A DNA stretch of 64,000 nt from Pseudanabaena sp. PCC 6802 (GCF_000332175.1 NZ_KB235914.1:3282868-3346867), one strand, 5' to 3'. Shown: positions 6,214-16,639, counted from the first letter of the stretch. Made by a program: numbers and translations. Notes: generated by a model not told the origin, from the letters alone.

Positions 6214-9024
6214 ATGTTAAACCTTCAGTCTTTGATCGGCGATCCCAATAAGCGCAAGCTGGATAAGTTTCGTCCCGATTTAGCTTTGATCAATTCCCTA
6301 GAAGCAGACATTAAAGCTTTAAGCGATGAAGAACTACGTGGTAAAACTAATGAATTTAAGCAGCGTCTGGTGCAAGGTGAAAGCCTGGACGATATTTTAC
6401 CCGAAGCATTTGCCGTAGTCAGAGAGGCGGCTACGCGGGTATTGGGGCTGCGCCACTACGACGTGCAAATGTTGGGCGGCATGACCCTGCATAAGGGCGA
6501 AATCGCGGAAATGAAAACTGGGGAAGGTAAGACCCTGGTTGCCACGCTACCCAGTTATCTTAACGCGCTGACAGGCAAAGGCGTGCACATCGTCACAGTT
6601 AACGACTACCTGGCGCGGCGCGACGCGGAATGGATGGGGCAGGTACACCGCTTTCTCGGCTTAAGCGTCGGGCTAATTCAGCAAGCCATGGAACCCATGG
6701 AACGGCAGCGCAACTATGCCTGCGATATTACCTACGCCACTAACAGCGAATTGGGCTTCGACTACCTGCGCGATAACATGGCAACCACAATGGAAGATGT
6801 GGTGCAGCGCCCGTTTAACTTTTGCGTCATTGACGAGGTTGACTCCGTCCTGATCGACGAAGCGCGAACGCCTTTAATTATTTCCGGTCAGGTCGAGCGC
6901 CCCACGGAAAAATATATGGGTGCGGCGGAGATCGCCAAACAGCTAGAGAAAGAAACGCACTACGAAGTTGACGAAAAACAACGCAACGTCATTCTCAACG
7001 ATGATGGCTTTGAAGCAGCCGAAAAGCTGCTCGGCGTTCAAGATTTATTCGATCGCGACAATCCCTGGGCGCACTATGTCTTTAATGCAATTAAGGCAAA
7101 AGAACTCTTCCTCAAAGACGTGAACTATATCGTGCGCGGCGATGAAGTAATCATCGTCGATGAGTTTACGGGGCGGGTGATGCCCGGTCGTCGTTGGAGC
7201 GACGGTTTGCACCAGGCGATCGAGGCAAAAGAGGGAGTTCCAATTGAGAATGAGACCCAAACCCTGGCTTCGATTACTTACCAAAACTTCTTCCTGCTCT
7301 ATCCTAAACTTGGCGGCATGACCGGAACGGCCAAGACCGAAGAAGCGGAATTCGGCAAGATTTACAATCTGGAAGTCACGACCATGCCCACCAACCGCAA
7401 GAGCGGTCGGGTTGACCTGTCAGACGTAGTTTACAAAACCGAGGATGGTAAATGGCGTTCGGTGGCGCTGGAATGCCAGGAAATGCACGAACTCGGTCGC
7501 CCCGTTCTGGTGGGCACGACCAGCGTGGAAAAGTCCGAGCTGCTGTCGCGGTTATTGACCGAACTGAAGATTCCCCACAACCTGCTCAACGCTAAGCCAG
7601 AGAACGTGGAACGCGAATCGGAGATCGTGGCGCAAGCCGGACGGAAGGGGGCAGTGACGATCGCCACGAATATGGCAGGTCGGGGTACGGATATTATCCT
7701 GGGTGGTAATGCTGACTATATGGCACGCCTGAAGGTGCGGGAATTCTTTATGCCGCAAATCGTGCGACCGGATGACGATGAGGACATGGGGGCAGGACAA
7801 CTGCTATTCCCCAATCGTCCCACTGCCGGTCAGGGGTTTGACCCTAACGGGGCGGGCGGCAAGAAGCGCAAGACATGGAAAGCCTCCGATAGCCTTTTCC
7901 CCTGTCAAATTTCCAATGATGCCAAGGCATTGCTCAAAGAGGCGGTTGACTATGCCGTCAAGACCTTAGGCGCGCAGAGCCTCACCGAACTGGAAGCCGA
8001 TGATATGCTGGCAGTTGCAGTGGAAAAAGCACCCACCGACGATGTGGTAATTCAAAAGCTCCGTGCGGCAGCTACGCAAATCAAGCACGAGTATGAAAGC
8101 CTCACCAGCAAAGAACACGAAGAAGTTGTCTCCCTGGGTGGATTGCATGTCATCGGCACCGAGCGTCACGAGTCCCGCCGCATCGATAACCAGTTGCGCG
8201 GTCGCTGCGGTCGTCAGGGCGACCCCGGTTCCACCCGTTTCTTCCTCAGTCTGGAGGACAACCTGATGCGCATTTTCGCTGGCGATCGCGTTGCCGCCCT
8301 AATGGATGCCTTTAAGGTGGAAGAGGATATGCCCATTAGCTCCGGCTTGTTAACCAGAAGCCTGGAGGGGGCGCAGAAAAAAGTAGAAACCTATTACTAC
8401 GACATCCGCAAGCAGGTATTTGAATACGATGAGGTGATGAACAATCAGCGGCGCGCCATCTATGCCGAGCGGTTTAGGGTGCTGGAGGGGCAGGATCTGC
8501 GTGATCGCGTGATCGAATACGCGGAGCGCACGATGGACGATATCGTCAATGCCTACGTCAATCCAGATTTGCCACCGGAAGAGTGGGATTTGACCAGCAT
8601 GGTGAATAAGGTAAAAGAGTTCGTAAATCTTCTTCAGGATTTAGAGCCAGCACACCTGGACGACATGTTTATGCCAGAGATGCAGGCATTCCTGCGCGAA
8701 GAAGTGCGCCGTGCCTACGAAATCAAGGAAGCTCAAGTCGATAGCCTCTCACCTGGATTGATGCGTCAGGCCGAGCGCTTTTTCATCCTCCAACAAATAG
8801 ATACTCTCTGGCGCGAACACCTGCAAGCCATGGAGAGCTTGCGCGAATCGGTAGGCTTGCGCGGCTACGGCCAGAAAGATCCGTTGATCGAATACAAGAG
8901 CGAAGGCTACGAGTTATTCCTGGGCATGATGACCGATATTCGTCGCAATGTCGTCTATTCTCTGTTCGAGTTCAATCCGCAACCACAACCGCAAACTACG
9001 CAGATAGAAGCTGAGTTTGTTTAG
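6214..9024 (+). CDS. secA: preprotein translocase ATPase SecA
   Basis: The motor that drives unfolded proteins through SecYEG at the plasma and thylakoid membranes. At 936 residues it has the family's usual length. NBD1 shows Walker [12 protein letters not shown] (about residue 103) and [19 protein letters not shown]. The preprotein cross-linking, NBD2 ([32 protein letters not shown]) and helical scaffold regions follow in order. Like other cyanobacterial SecA proteins it has an insert in NBD2 (about 520-610) and lacks the C-terminal zinc-binding SecB-docking motif. The gene is complete and stands alone. Confidence 0.98.
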   Translation: MLNLQSLIGDPNKRKLDKFRPDLALINSLEADIKALSDEELRGKTNEFKQRLVQGESLDDILPEAFAVVREAATRVLGLRHYDVQMLGGMTLHKGEIAEMKTGEGKTLVATLPSYLNALTGKGVHIVTVNDYLARRDAEWMGQVHRFLGLSVGLIQQAMEPMERQRNYACDITYATNSELGFDYLRDNMATTMEDVVQRPFNFCVIDEVDSVLIDEARTPLIISGQVERPTEKYMGAAEIAKQLEKETHYEVDEKQRNVILNDDGFEAAEKLLGVQDLFDRDNPWAHYVFNAIKAKELFLKDVNYIVRGDEVIIVDEFTGRVMPGRRWSDGLHQAIEAKEGVPIENETQTLASITYQNFFLLYPKLGGMTGTAKTEEAEFGKIYNLEVTTMPTNRKSGRVDLSDVVYKTEDGKWRSVALECQEMHELGRPVLVGTTSVEKSELLSRLLTELKIPHNLLNAKPENVERESEIVAQAGRKGAVTIATNMAGRGTDIILGGNADYMARLKVREFFMPQIVRPDDDEDMGAGQLLFPNRPTAGQGFDPNGAGGKKRKTWKASDSLFPCQISNDAKALLKEAVDYAVKTLGAQSLTELEADDMLAVAVEKAPTDDVVIQKLRAAATQIKHEYESLTSKEHEEVVSLGGLHVIGTERHESRRIDNQLRGRCGRQGDPGSTRFFLSLEDNLMRIFAGDRVAALMDAFKVEEDMPISSGLLTRSLEGAQKKVETYYYDIRKQVFEYDEVMNNQRRAIYAERFRVLEGQDLRDRVIEYAERTMDDIVNAYVNPDLPPEEWDLTSMVNKVKEFVNLLQDLEPAHLDDMFMPEMQAFLREEVRRAYEIKEAQVDSLSPGLMRQAERFFILQQIDTLWREHLQAMESLRESVGLRGYGQKDPLIEYKSEGYELFLGMMTDIRRNVVYSLFEFNPQPQPQTTQIEAEFV

Positions 9025-9159
9025 TTAGCAGGTGCAGGGATTTGGGGGTTGGATGGTTGTAAATCTTCATCTCAATTCCCAATTCCTATATGCAGGTAAA
9101 CACATGAGATAAACACATCAGATAAACACGTCAGGTAAAATCATTCAGGAGGTGAGATT

Positions 9160-9777
9160 GTGGCTATTGCTCAGACTGTTCCACCTGGTTCGATCCTGGA
9201 TCGGGCAAAATTTTTCCTTACTTTAGATGAGTATCGATCGCTTGAGGAAACCTCTGAGGAGCGACACGAGTACCGTAATGGGGAGATATTTGCAATGTCT
9301 GGAGGTTCGGAAGCGCATAGCGCGATCGCTAGCAATCTATTAATTTATCTGGGGTTCCTGTTGAGGGAAACGGATTTTCGTTTGTATAACAGCGATCTGC
9401 GGATCTGGATTCCTGAATTTCAGTGCGGGACGTATGCGGATTTGACGATCTGTAATGGGAAACCAGAATTTAACGGCGATCGCACCGACGAAATTCTCAA
9501 TCCTATATTGATTGCTGAAGTTCTCTCCCCGTCTACAGAAGCCTACGATCGCGGTAAAAAATTTAGGAAATACCGTTCGTTACCTAGCTTTTGTGAATAC
9601 CTGCTCATTAGTCAAACTGAACCCTACGTCGAGCAATATTACAATCGCGATCGCGATAAAGATCGGCATTGGCAGTTACAAATCTACGAACACCTGGAGC
9701 AGTCAATCTCTTTACACAGCCTCAACATAGAAATTTCCACAACTGAAATTTACCGTCGTATTAGTTTTCAGGAATAA
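9160..9777 (+). CDS. Uma2 family (restriction-endonuclease-like) protein
   Basis: A 205-residue DUF820/Uma2 protein with a PD-(D/E)XK-like fold. Visible family motifs are the N-terminal LTLDEYRSLEETSEERHEYR, the central IPEFQCGTYADLTI with the conserved Asp, and ILIAEVLSPSTEAYDRGKKF with the E-x-L-S-P signature. Such genes are highly multiplied in cyanobacteria, and no clear biological target is known. The start is GTG at 9160, supported by AGGAGGTGA at 9148-9156. A short repeated motif (AAACACATCAGATAAACACG type, 9098-9131) precedes the gene. Confidence 0.85.
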   Translation: MAIAQTVPPGSILDRAKFFLTLDEYRSLEETSEERHEYRNGEIFAMSGGSEAHSAIASNLLIYLGFLLRETDFRLYNSDLRIWIPEFQCGTYADLTICNGKPEFNGDRTDEILNPILIAEVLSPSTEAYDRGKKFRKYRSLPSFCEYLLISQTEPYVEQYYNRDRDKDRHWQLQIYEHLEQSISLHSLNIEISTTEIYRRISFQE

Positions 9778-9912
9778 TTATGTCGGCATGGATAAAGGAG
9801 TTCCTGCATCAGATATTGTCTTAGGTTTTCATTCTCCGTTCAAACGTCAATTTAGTGGATGTGCGATCGCATAACTGGTTAAAAATCTGGAGTTATCAAG
9901 CGAGGGACGATA

Positions 9913-11022
9913 GTGCCTGAAACGGGAAGTGACGATCGCCAAACATATAAGCAAGTCTGCTTGCAGGCAACGGCGTATTTTTCTAGCGGTCGGTTAGCGG
10001 AAGCAACGACTGCCTGTCGCCTCGCAATCGATATCGATCCCAATTCACCGGAGGCATATGCGATTCAGGGTGATATTTGCCAAGCTCAGCAGCAGTTTGA
10101 CGAGGCGATCGCGGCATACTCGCAAGCATTACAATTCCAGCCGAATGACGATTTAGTTGCTAAAGTTTCTAGCAATCTAGGCGATGCTCTCTATAACGTT
10201 AATCGTCGCTTAGAAGCTCTGTCTCAATATGAGAAAGCGATCGTCCTGCAACCCGATGCGGTGAGAGCTAATTGGATGTTGGGATGTATTGCCGAGGAGC
10301 AAGGCTGGATCGAGATTGCACTCCAGTATTACCGCAAGGCAATGACGCTCGATCCGGCATTTTTTACACCGCAGTCCCACGTCAGCGTGGGGAAGCTTCT
10401 GCAAGAGCGAAATTTCTATACTGAGGCAGCTAATTTCTTTAACACCGCATTGCGGCTGCAACCGGACTATGCCGACGCTTACCATGCTATGGGCAATTTG
10501 CTGTTAGCGCAGGGTGATGTGGAAGCAGCATCTCAACTCTACGATCGAGCGGAGATGGTGGAAATTGACCTGATTACAGCGAAGCAATATAACGATTTGG
10601 GCGTGGCTTGCATTAATCAAAATAAACTCGATCTGGCGATCGCGCATTTTCAAAAAGCGATTCAAATTAAACCCGACTACGCCGATGCCCACTGCAATCT
10701 CGGTAACACTTTCCTACAGCAGCACAACCTGCGCGATGCAATTATCTGCTACCAAGAAGCCCTCAACATCGATCCCAATTTCGAGGAGGTTTACTATAAC
10801 CTGGGCACCAGTCTGGCGGAACTGAATCGATTGGATGAGGCGATCGCGTTTCTCCATGCTGCGATTACCGTCAATCCCAACTTTGCCGATGCCCATTACA
10901 ACCTTGCCAGCGCCCTGGTTAAAATGAATGAGAGGGATTTAGCACTGATGGCTTATCAGCGTGCGATCGACCTACGCCCTGACTTAGTTCAAACCCATTC
11001 CAATTTAGGTTTCGATTTATGA
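9913..11022 (+). CDS. tetratricopeptide repeat protein, C-terminus possibly truncated
   Basis: A 369-residue protein made almost wholly of about ten TPR units (pattern A.Y.LG......G....A...Y..AL...P), a scaffold for protein-protein contacts. The GTG start follows GAGGGACGATA. The last repeat breaks off after THSNLGFDL. The DNA at the stop (GATTTATGATTTGTGAC) resembles the end of the dispersed repeat found at 42121-42230, so a repeat insertion may have cut the gene. No signal peptide is seen. The partner is unknown; TPR proteins of this type in cyanobacteria often assist photosystem or pilus assembly. Confidence 0.85.
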   Translation: MPETGSDDRQTYKQVCLQATAYFSSGRLAEATTACRLAIDIDPNSPEAYAIQGDICQAQQQFDEAIAAYSQALQFQPNDDLVAKVSSNLGDALYNVNRRLEALSQYEKAIVLQPDAVRANWMLGCIAEEQGWIEIALQYYRKAMTLDPAFFTPQSHVSVGKLLQERNFYTEAANFFNTALRLQPDYADAYHAMGNLLLAQGDVEAASQLYDRAEMVEIDLITAKQYNDLGVACINQNKLDLAIAHFQKAIQIKPDYADAHCNLGNTFLQQHNLRDAIICYQEALNIDPNFEEVYYNLGTSLAELNRLDEAIAFLHAAITVNPNFADAHYNLASALVKMNERDLALMAYQRAIDLRPDLVQTHSNLGFDL

Positions 11023-11056
11023 TTTGTGACAGCAATCTCTCCATAATTGCCAGGGG

Positions 11057-11087
11057 GTAGGGGCAGGCACGGGGGCACTGCCCCTAC
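11057..11087. repeat. GC-rich palindrome, GTAGGGGCAG type
   Basis: Inverted arms GTAGGGGCAG and CTGCCCCTAC surround an 11-nt centre. A close copy lies at 41944-41981, and a related form lies in the kdpB-kdpF gap (18776-18825). It is a non-coding dispersed repeat. Confidence 0.7.
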
Positions 11088-11116
11088 AAGACTGTACGTT
11101 CTCTTGCGAAAATCTC

Positions 11117-11230
11117 ATACCAATTTAAACAGTAAGCAAGACAGATCGAACGGGGGCAAGGGGTTTCACCCCTTCGTAGGGGCAACGCCCCTACACCCCC
11201 ATCTGTAACCCAAACAATTTAAATTGGTAT
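11117..11230. repeat. MITE-like repeat with ATACCAATTTAAA ends
   Basis: Perfect 13-bp terminal inverted repeats (ATACCAATTTAAA / TTTAAATTGGTAT) enclose a 114-bp GC-rich, self-complementary element. Together with the palindrome at 11057 it fills the gap between the TPR gene and the broken ATPase gene. No coding capacity is seen. Confidence 0.75.
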
Positions 11231-11288
11231 CATTATGCGCGAATTACTGTAATCGATCGCCCGGTTGGGGTTGCGTGCGTTTCTGTTT

Positions 11289-11471
11289 TCAAACGACGCG
11301 ATGGAGAAATGCCATCAATACCAAATGAGGAGCGATTTCGGGGTAGGAGGCGCTCTTGAGCAACGCTTCGCCGTGCTGGAGCCAAAAGGACAGAAACGCA
11401 TCGAGTAACGCATCGGTATTCAGTTCGCCCCGCTCGTTCAGCCAGGTGGGACTGATGATGGGCAAGCTGTC
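11289..11471 (-). pseudogene. C-terminal fragment of AAA-like ATPase gene (distal piece)
   Basis: After the ISKra4-type insertion the frame of the 12668-13603 gene resumes: DSLPIISPTWLNERGELN, LLDAFLSFWLQHGEALL and APHLVLMAFLHRVV, ending at a TGA. Removing the IS and one 8-bp duplicate joins GSQ to DSLPIISPTW with no frame change. The family normally continues beyond HRVV into a PD-(D/E)XK nuclease-like domain, which is absent here. The gene was therefore cut at this end as well. Confidence 0.75.
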
Positions 11472-12667
11472 GGGAGCATCTCAGTTTTGCAAGGCAAGGT
11501 TAAGAGAGCCATTAAGGTAAGCAGAACGGTGTTTGAGGACTTGTGGCACATTATCACGGTTCCATTGAGCGCCAGAGATTTTGATGCGTCTAGCGATTTG
11601 CTTAACAGCAGATTCCACTGCGCCAGAACCAATAGAGCAAATCTGCTCGGTTTGGAAATACCAATAATCAGGAATACGATGGCGATGCTTGTGCAGATAA
11701 GCAATAAAATTGATGCTCTGAGGACTAGCTAAGTGATTGAGCTCAGCAATAGCTGCAGTCACATTACCCCGCCACAAAAAAGCTTCGACCCCAGTCAAAA
11801 GTTGAGCTGTAGCCTCAATTTTATGCAGGTTTTCCACCAAATGGAACCAGTCCAAGATTTCATAGCGACTATCAGGTATAGAGATCTGGGCAATAATATT
11901 CCAAATCCCATCATGTCCATCCCCAATACAGGTAACCATATCTGCTAAAGGCTGTCGATTTACCCAGTCTGTTAAGGCAATGTTATCTTGAAATGTGGCA
12001 AATATGGCTTGTCCATGCAAGTTCACAGCTTTATAGTCCTTCCACTCACTTGGCTGTCCAAGTGGCGTGCGCAGTCTGATTCTGCCTCCATCGACACTTA
12101 ATTCCTCGACCGACTCTTCTACCTCTAGGGGGCTAAATTCATGGCGATGCACCAGGCGCTGTTGTGTACTGCGCGATATTTGCACTCCCATCAACATGGC
12201 TAAGTCTTTGGCGGCTTGTTCGTAGGATACATTCGCACTCAAGATCAGGCTACATCTTTCCACATACGGGCTCACCTGGCTATAGGGGGCTACTTTGAGC
12301 TTCTGCGCTTGCTTTTGCGTGAGGTGGAGCTGTCCGATGCTGCTTTGCACTCGCCTGCGGCGTCCTGCTTCTGTGCCCGTAACTGTGCGGATAAAAACTC
12401 CCTATTTCTGGGCTGACATGTTCGAGGATTTGCTGCCGCACAGCGATTTCGATCCCTTCCAAGCTGGTTAGTTGTTCCGATGGTGTATTCTGATAAAGGA
12501 TGGCGGCAATAGCTTGAACGTGCGCTTGCATTTCTTTTTCCTGCTCTGGAGTCATGGTTGCTCTCCTTGGGGTTGGTTTCTCGTATTCCTATCTTCTGAT
12601 TTCTTCCCCCTTTTGGCTACCCATCTATATTAAGCATTATTACTCAGCGCAAAGTTGAGATGCTCCC
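11472..12667 (-). mobile_element. ISKra4-type insertion sequence with 8-bp target duplication
   Basis: A 1196-bp element with imperfect terminal repeats GGGAGCATCTCAGTTTTGC (left) and GGGAGCATCTCAACTTTGC (right end, complement). The direct repeat AAGCTGTC stands on both sides (11464-11471 and 12668-12675). It sits inside an ATPase pseudogene. It encodes a transposase with one frameshift. Confidence 0.9.
11481..12555 (-). pseudogene. ISKra4-family transposase, frameshifted
   Basis: The N-terminal frame (from 12555, MTPEQEKEMQAHVQAIAAIL) and the main frame (to 11481, with SVDGGRIRLRTP, CIGDGHDGIW, ILDWFHLVENLHK and GSGAVESAVKQIARRIK) belong to one protein. They are separated by a +1 shift at a run of five T (12397-12401 region). 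With one T fewer the sequence reads through as GSFIRTVTGTEAGRR. Catalytic Asp and Glu motifs are present in the main frame, so only the shift stands against activity. Confidence 0.8.
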
Positions 12668-13603
12668 AAGCTGTCTTGCGATCCCAGCGCCAGGACGCGA
12701 GGTAAGACTTCCCGATAAATCGGATTGGCGATCGCTAAGCCTCCGGCTGGATCGCGTACGAGCAATCCCAGATCGACCAGATACTGGCGATCGTCGTTGG
12801 GAGTATTGGGTAACTCTTGTCCCGCTAAAATCGGCTCCATAATCGCTTTGACGCGATTTTCGCGCAGTCGTTCCGCCAGACTATCGAGGTGTGTATCCTG
12901 ACGTTGAATGAGAATCTCTTTTGCCTGGAGAATGTGCTCCGTTGTAATTGGGATGGATACGTCGGTTACTAACTCTTCCACTGCCTCTTTTGCCAGGGCA
13001 TTTACCAACCAGGGTTGTCCCTGCGTCAGTTCAAATGCTAGAGCCATTGCTTCCGGTGTAAAGTTCTGTCCCGTATCCAGCGTGTGTTGTGCGTAGAGTT
13101 CGATGACTTCCTCCGCGTTGAAGTTGCGCATGGTGAGCGATCGCACTTTGATATTAAACGGACTGGAAGTGTTGAGGCGGCGGGACGCATCCTGCAAGGA
13201 ATCGCTGCCACCGGAGGCGACTTTATAATCGCGCACGTCTCGCAAGCCGATGAGACCGACCGATTGCGGAAAAGCGCGAGGACGATTGGGATAGCCATCG
13301 CGCAGTTGACGGAGGATAGAAATGAGAGCTTCATCAAATTGCCTGTTCGGCACCTCCGATATCGTGGCTGAAGGGAGCGCCCACCTCAACTGAAAGCATA
13401 ACAGCCGTATATTGACCGCTATCTGTAAGTTGCTTCGCTAAAGACAGCATAGCTGTGGTTTTGCCAACCTGTCGCGGGGCATGAATGATAAAGTAGGTTT
13501 CCTGGGCAATCAGTCGCTCCAGGTCAGGGACGCGACGGGTTGCAGATAACATGTAGTGGATATCCTCGCGGCAAGAGCCAGCGGTATTGAACCAGCGGGG
13601 CAT
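12668..13603 (-). pseudogene. AAA-like P-loop ATPase gene, deletion and IS insertion
   Basis: The N-terminal part (13603-13334) has a Walker A box HAPRQVGKTTAML. It stops after GGAEQAI, where the frame shifts straight into DEALISILRQL. Relatives have about 45 residues between these points, including the Walker B Asp-Glu. An internal deletion of roughly 140 bp therefore removed the catalytic aspartate and broke the frame. The second part (13335-12668) keeps the sensor/winged-helix region (GLRDVRDYKVASGG, AFELTQGQPWLVNALAKEAV) up to the IS insertion. Intact relatives are standalone ATPases of mobile or defence-like islands with unknown targets. Confidence 0.8.
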
Positions 13604-13750
13604 AAGTTAAACTTTAGCAATGGCTAACCTTAGTTTACCTTCTCGTCACTAAAAACCTGGGTGAAGTAGTATCTGCCATAATTGGGAAATATAGGTCATA
13701 AGTCAACCAGTAGAAGCTAACACTAACCCTTCCAATCTCGCAGCTAAAAT

Positions 13751-15211
13751 ATGCTAGAGGCAAATCAAGTATTACACGATCGCTATCAGGTTCAGAAACA
13801 ACTGGGCCGGAATGCTGGCAGGCAAACCTGGTTAGCCTTAGATCTAGAAAGCCAGGAAACGGTAATACTTAAACTGCTAGCGTTTGGGGAGGAAGTGCAA
13901 TGGCAGGATCTGAAGCTATTCGAGCGCGAAGCTCAGGTCTTGCAGCAACTCAAGCACCCGCGCATTCCCAAGTACCGCGATTATTTTTCGATTGACGATC
14001 GCACCCTCTGGTTTGGCCTGGTGCAGGAATATATTCCTGGCTCGTCGCTTAAGGAATTGCTAGATCGGGGCAAAAAATTTAGCGACAGCGAGATTGTCGC
14101 GATCGCCACGCAAGTTTTGCAAATTCTCACTTATCTCCACGAGCTAAGCCCTCCCGTTCTGCATCGAGATATTAAACCCAGTAATTTGATTTTGGATCGT
14201 AACCAGCAAACCTATTTGGTGGACTTTGGCGCGGTACAGGATAAAGCAGCAGTGGAGGGCAAAACCATGACCATAGTTGGCACCTACGGTTATGCCCCCA
14301 TCGAGCAGTTTGGTGGCAAATCCGTTGCAGCGTCGGATCTCTACGCGCTCGGCGCGACGCTTATCCATTTACTCGTGGGAGTTTCGCCAGCGGAATTACC
14401 ACAAGACAACATCCGTATAGAATTCGAGCATCTCACCAGCGCTCCGCCAAGATTGGTGAAATGGATAGCGAAAATGACAGAGCCATCTGCAAAACAGAGG
14501 TTTAGCTCGGCGAGGGAAGCGATTGCTGCCTTCGAGTCCGGCGATATCCTGCAACGCAAAGCGGACAAAACACAAGAGAATACATCTCAGTCACGTCGTC
14601 AAGACCTAAAAGCACTCTTGCCAAACATAACCTCTATCAAGTTGGAAAAGTCAAAAGCCAAACTTGCTATCACTATACCAGGACGATTTGCCAAAATCGA
14701 ACCCACTAAATGGCGAAAGTTCCCATTGACTTTAGCAATCCAACTTTCCAGTTCGAGGATTTCGTGGCTGGGCTTGGGCGTACTCATCTGTGTATTACTG
14801 ATAGCTTCCCCTGTTTTATTCCACATCACCTTTATATTGCTCAGTACTGGGATTTTTGGACTTATCCCTTTAGTAATTGTATCTCTCATTCTAGTTAACT
14901 TGTTTCAGCCTTATGGATGTACTCATGTCGAGTTTAATCGGCGACAATTCGTGATTCAAAAAATTTTATTTAATTTTATCTTTTTTGAAATTCAAGGTAA
15001 AACCTCTGATATTGATTATGCGATCTGCTATGCTATCGCAGATGATACAGATAGCATCTCTTCCAATGCTACGATCGCCATTCAGACTCAGGATAAGAAA
15101 TACTTGATTAAGAACCATTCTCATTCCTCTAGGGATTGGCAAATCAGCGAACGAGAGACAGTATGGCTCGCTCAAGAAATACAAGACTGGTTAAGAATGG
15201 AAGAGGAATAA
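13751..15211 (+). CDS. Ser/Thr protein kinase with C-terminal membrane region
   Basis: A eukaryotic-type kinase domain (residues 11-270) with ATP-binding Lys41 (VILK), the catalytic loop HRDIKPSN (138-145) and DFG (158-160), all intact. GTYGYAPIEQ is the P+1 region typical of cyanobacterial Spk kinases. Residues 330-385 contain two hydrophobic segments. The last ~100 residues form a cytoplasmic beta-rich tail of unknown role. It is followed after 18 bp by a small membrane protein and a lipoprotein. The three genes probably form one operon, and the kinase may phosphorylate or sense through its neighbours. Confidence 0.9.
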   Translation: MLEANQVLHDRYQVQKQLGRNAGRQTWLALDLESQETVILKLLAFGEEVQWQDLKLFEREAQVLQQLKHPRIPKYRDYFSIDDRTLWFGLVQEYIPGSSLKELLDRGKKFSDSEIVAIATQVLQILTYLHELSPPVLHRDIKPSNLILDRNQQTYLVDFGAVQDKAAVEGKTMTIVGTYGYAPIEQFGGKSVAASDLYALGATLIHLLVGVSPAELPQDNIRIEFEHLTSAPPRLVKWIAKMTEPSAKQRFSSAREAIAAFESGDILQRKADKTQENTSQSRRQDLKALLPNITSIKLEKSKAKLAITIPGRFAKIEPTKWRKFPLTLAIQLSSSRISWLGLGVLICVLLIASPVLFHITFILLSTGIFGLIPLVIVSLILVNLFQPYGCTHVEFNRRQFVIQKILFNFIFFEIQGKTSDIDYAICYAIADDTDSISSNATIAIQTQDKKYLIKNHSHSSRDWQISERETVWLAQEIQDWLRMEEE

Positions 15212-15229
15212 TTCATTCGGGAGGGACAG

Positions 15230-15616
15230 TTGTTGAGGAATAGGATAACACGAAGATGGGTTTCTATAGGTATAGGGGAGGTGGTTTTGTGTTTGATTTT
15301 ACTGGCGATCGCGCCGATATTTCTTAATTCCAATTTACCAATAATTGGCTTTGCGATCTGGTTTGCGATTCCGCTGATGTTCGGCAGCTCAATTATCTAT
15401 ATCATCCGTAAAATAGTTGATACAATAAAAACACGGGATAAGTTTATCGGGGTGTTTCCAGAGTATTCTTACCTGAAAATTACAGATTTTTTGGGCATTT
15501 CATCTCGGGAGATGAGTCAACGACTAGAAGCATACATGGCAATTCAGGACGAAAGCGATCGCGATATTCTCAACATTACACCTCTAGATTTATTGCATCA
15601 ACCTCAAAGAAAATGA
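15230..15616 (+). CDS. small two-span membrane protein
   Basis: 128 residues with two hydrophobic segments (about 14-32 and 38-60) and a charged cytoplasmic tail. I do not recognise a family. The start is TTG, placed by GGGAGGGA about 7 nt upstream. The stop overlaps the start of the next gene (ATGA), indicating translational coupling to the SPFH lipoprotein. It lies 18 bp behind the Ser/Thr kinase gene, so it may be part of a kinase-membrane signalling unit. Confidence 0.7.
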   Translation: MLRNRITRRWVSIGIGEVVLCLILLAIAPIFLNSNLPIIGFAIWFAIPLMFGSSIIYIIRKIVDTIKTRDKFIGVFPEYSYLKITDFLGISSREMSQRLEAYMAIQDESDRDILNITPLDLLHQPQRK

Positions 15617-16551
15617 AATCAAGATTTGGACAGTTTATTCTTTTGGCAGCGATCGTAGGTACGAGTACTGCCTGTGGCGTAGTGCCTGGTACCAGCGTCA
15701 AAACCGTAGAGCCTGGTTACGCTGGACTAAAAATTCAATTATACGGCGGAGAAAAAGGAATTGAGAACGCGCAACTCGTTTCCGGTCGAGTTTGGTATAA
15801 CGGCTACACCGAAGAAGTAGTGATCTTCCCCACTTTCGTCAATACCTACCAATTCACCAAAGATCCAACCGAGGGTTCCCCCAATGATGAAGCCATAGTG
15901 TTTTCCGTAGGCGGCAGCCCCGTCTCGGCAGATGTGGGAATCTCCTTTGGATTTACCTCCGAGCAATTGCCTGGAACTACAAAAACCAAGTTACACCAAT
16001 TCTACGAGACCTATCGTAAGACTCCAGAGCAATTCCGCGCCAACGAACTGAGGAACGGATTGAGAAAATGTTTTGGAGAAGTATCTGAAAATCTGAAGCT
16101 AACGCCTGCCATGCTGCCAGTTAGCCAACAAAAACTAGTTACGAGCGTAGTTGATTGCACGCAGAAGCGATTTCCCATTATTGCAGTTCAAGATATCTCG
16201 TTGCTATCTCCCCTCCGCCTGCCACCAGACATCCAAAAGAGTATCGACGAACAATTTGCCGCTCAACAAGCCGCTCAAACTGCAGAGTCGAATCGCCGTA
16301 AGGTAGAGGCTGAAGCAGCAGCAAACGTAGCAAAGGCGAAAGGGGAAGCGCAGGTCACAATCGAACAGGCAAAAGCAGAAGCAGAAGCGAATCGCCTGCG
16401 GGCAGGTTCGATTACGCCTCAACTATTGGAATTAGAACGATTGCGAGTCGATCGCGCCCGAGTCGAAAAGTGGAACGGTCAGCAAGCCCCCACCATCCAG
16501 TCTCCTAACGTGCAGATTAGCGGTAGCAGCGTCCAAACCCCTGGCAGATAG
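15613..16551 (+). CDS. SPFH/prohibitin-like lipoprotein
   Basis: 312 residues. A lipoprotein signal peptide ends in STAC, with Cys21 the likely lipidated residue. The SPFH (band 7) domain covers about 30-215 and is followed by a long Ala/Glu/Lys-rich coiled coil (220-275). SPFH proteins form ring-like membrane scaffolds. Here the anchor is a lipid instead of the usual transmembrane helix. The start overlaps the upstream gene by 4 nt (ATGA). Confidence 0.85.
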   Translation: MKSRFGQFILLAAIVGTSTACGVVPGTSVKTVEPGYAGLKIQLYGGEKGIENAQLVSGRVWYNGYTEEVVIFPTFVNTYQFTKDPTEGSPNDEAIVFSVGGSPVSADVGISFGFTSEQLPGTTKTKLHQFYETYRKTPEQFRANELRNGLRKCFGEVSENLKLTPAMLPVSQQKLVTSVVDCTQKRFPIIAVQDISLLSPLRLPPDIQKSIDEQFAAQQAAQTAESNRRKVEAEAAANVAKAKGEAQVTIEQAKAEAEANRLRAGSITPQLLELERLRVDRARVEKWNGQQAPTIQSPNVQISGSSVQTPGR

Positions 16552-16571
16552 TTTCAATCATAATCTTTGCG

Positions 16572-16599
16572 AAAAAAAACTCAGCTTTGCAAGGCTAAG
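16572..16599 (-). terminator. Rho-independent terminator of kdp operon
   Basis: On the minus strand: CTTAGC, loop CTTGCAAA, GCTGAG, then eight T. The 6-bp stem contains one G-T wobble. It lies 41 bp past the kdpD stop. The opposite strand has no T-run, so it serves mainly the kdp side. Confidence 0.7.
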
Positions 16600-16639
16600 T
16601 TTAGGTGAGGCCGATCGAGCTAAAGGCATTAGTAAGCAA

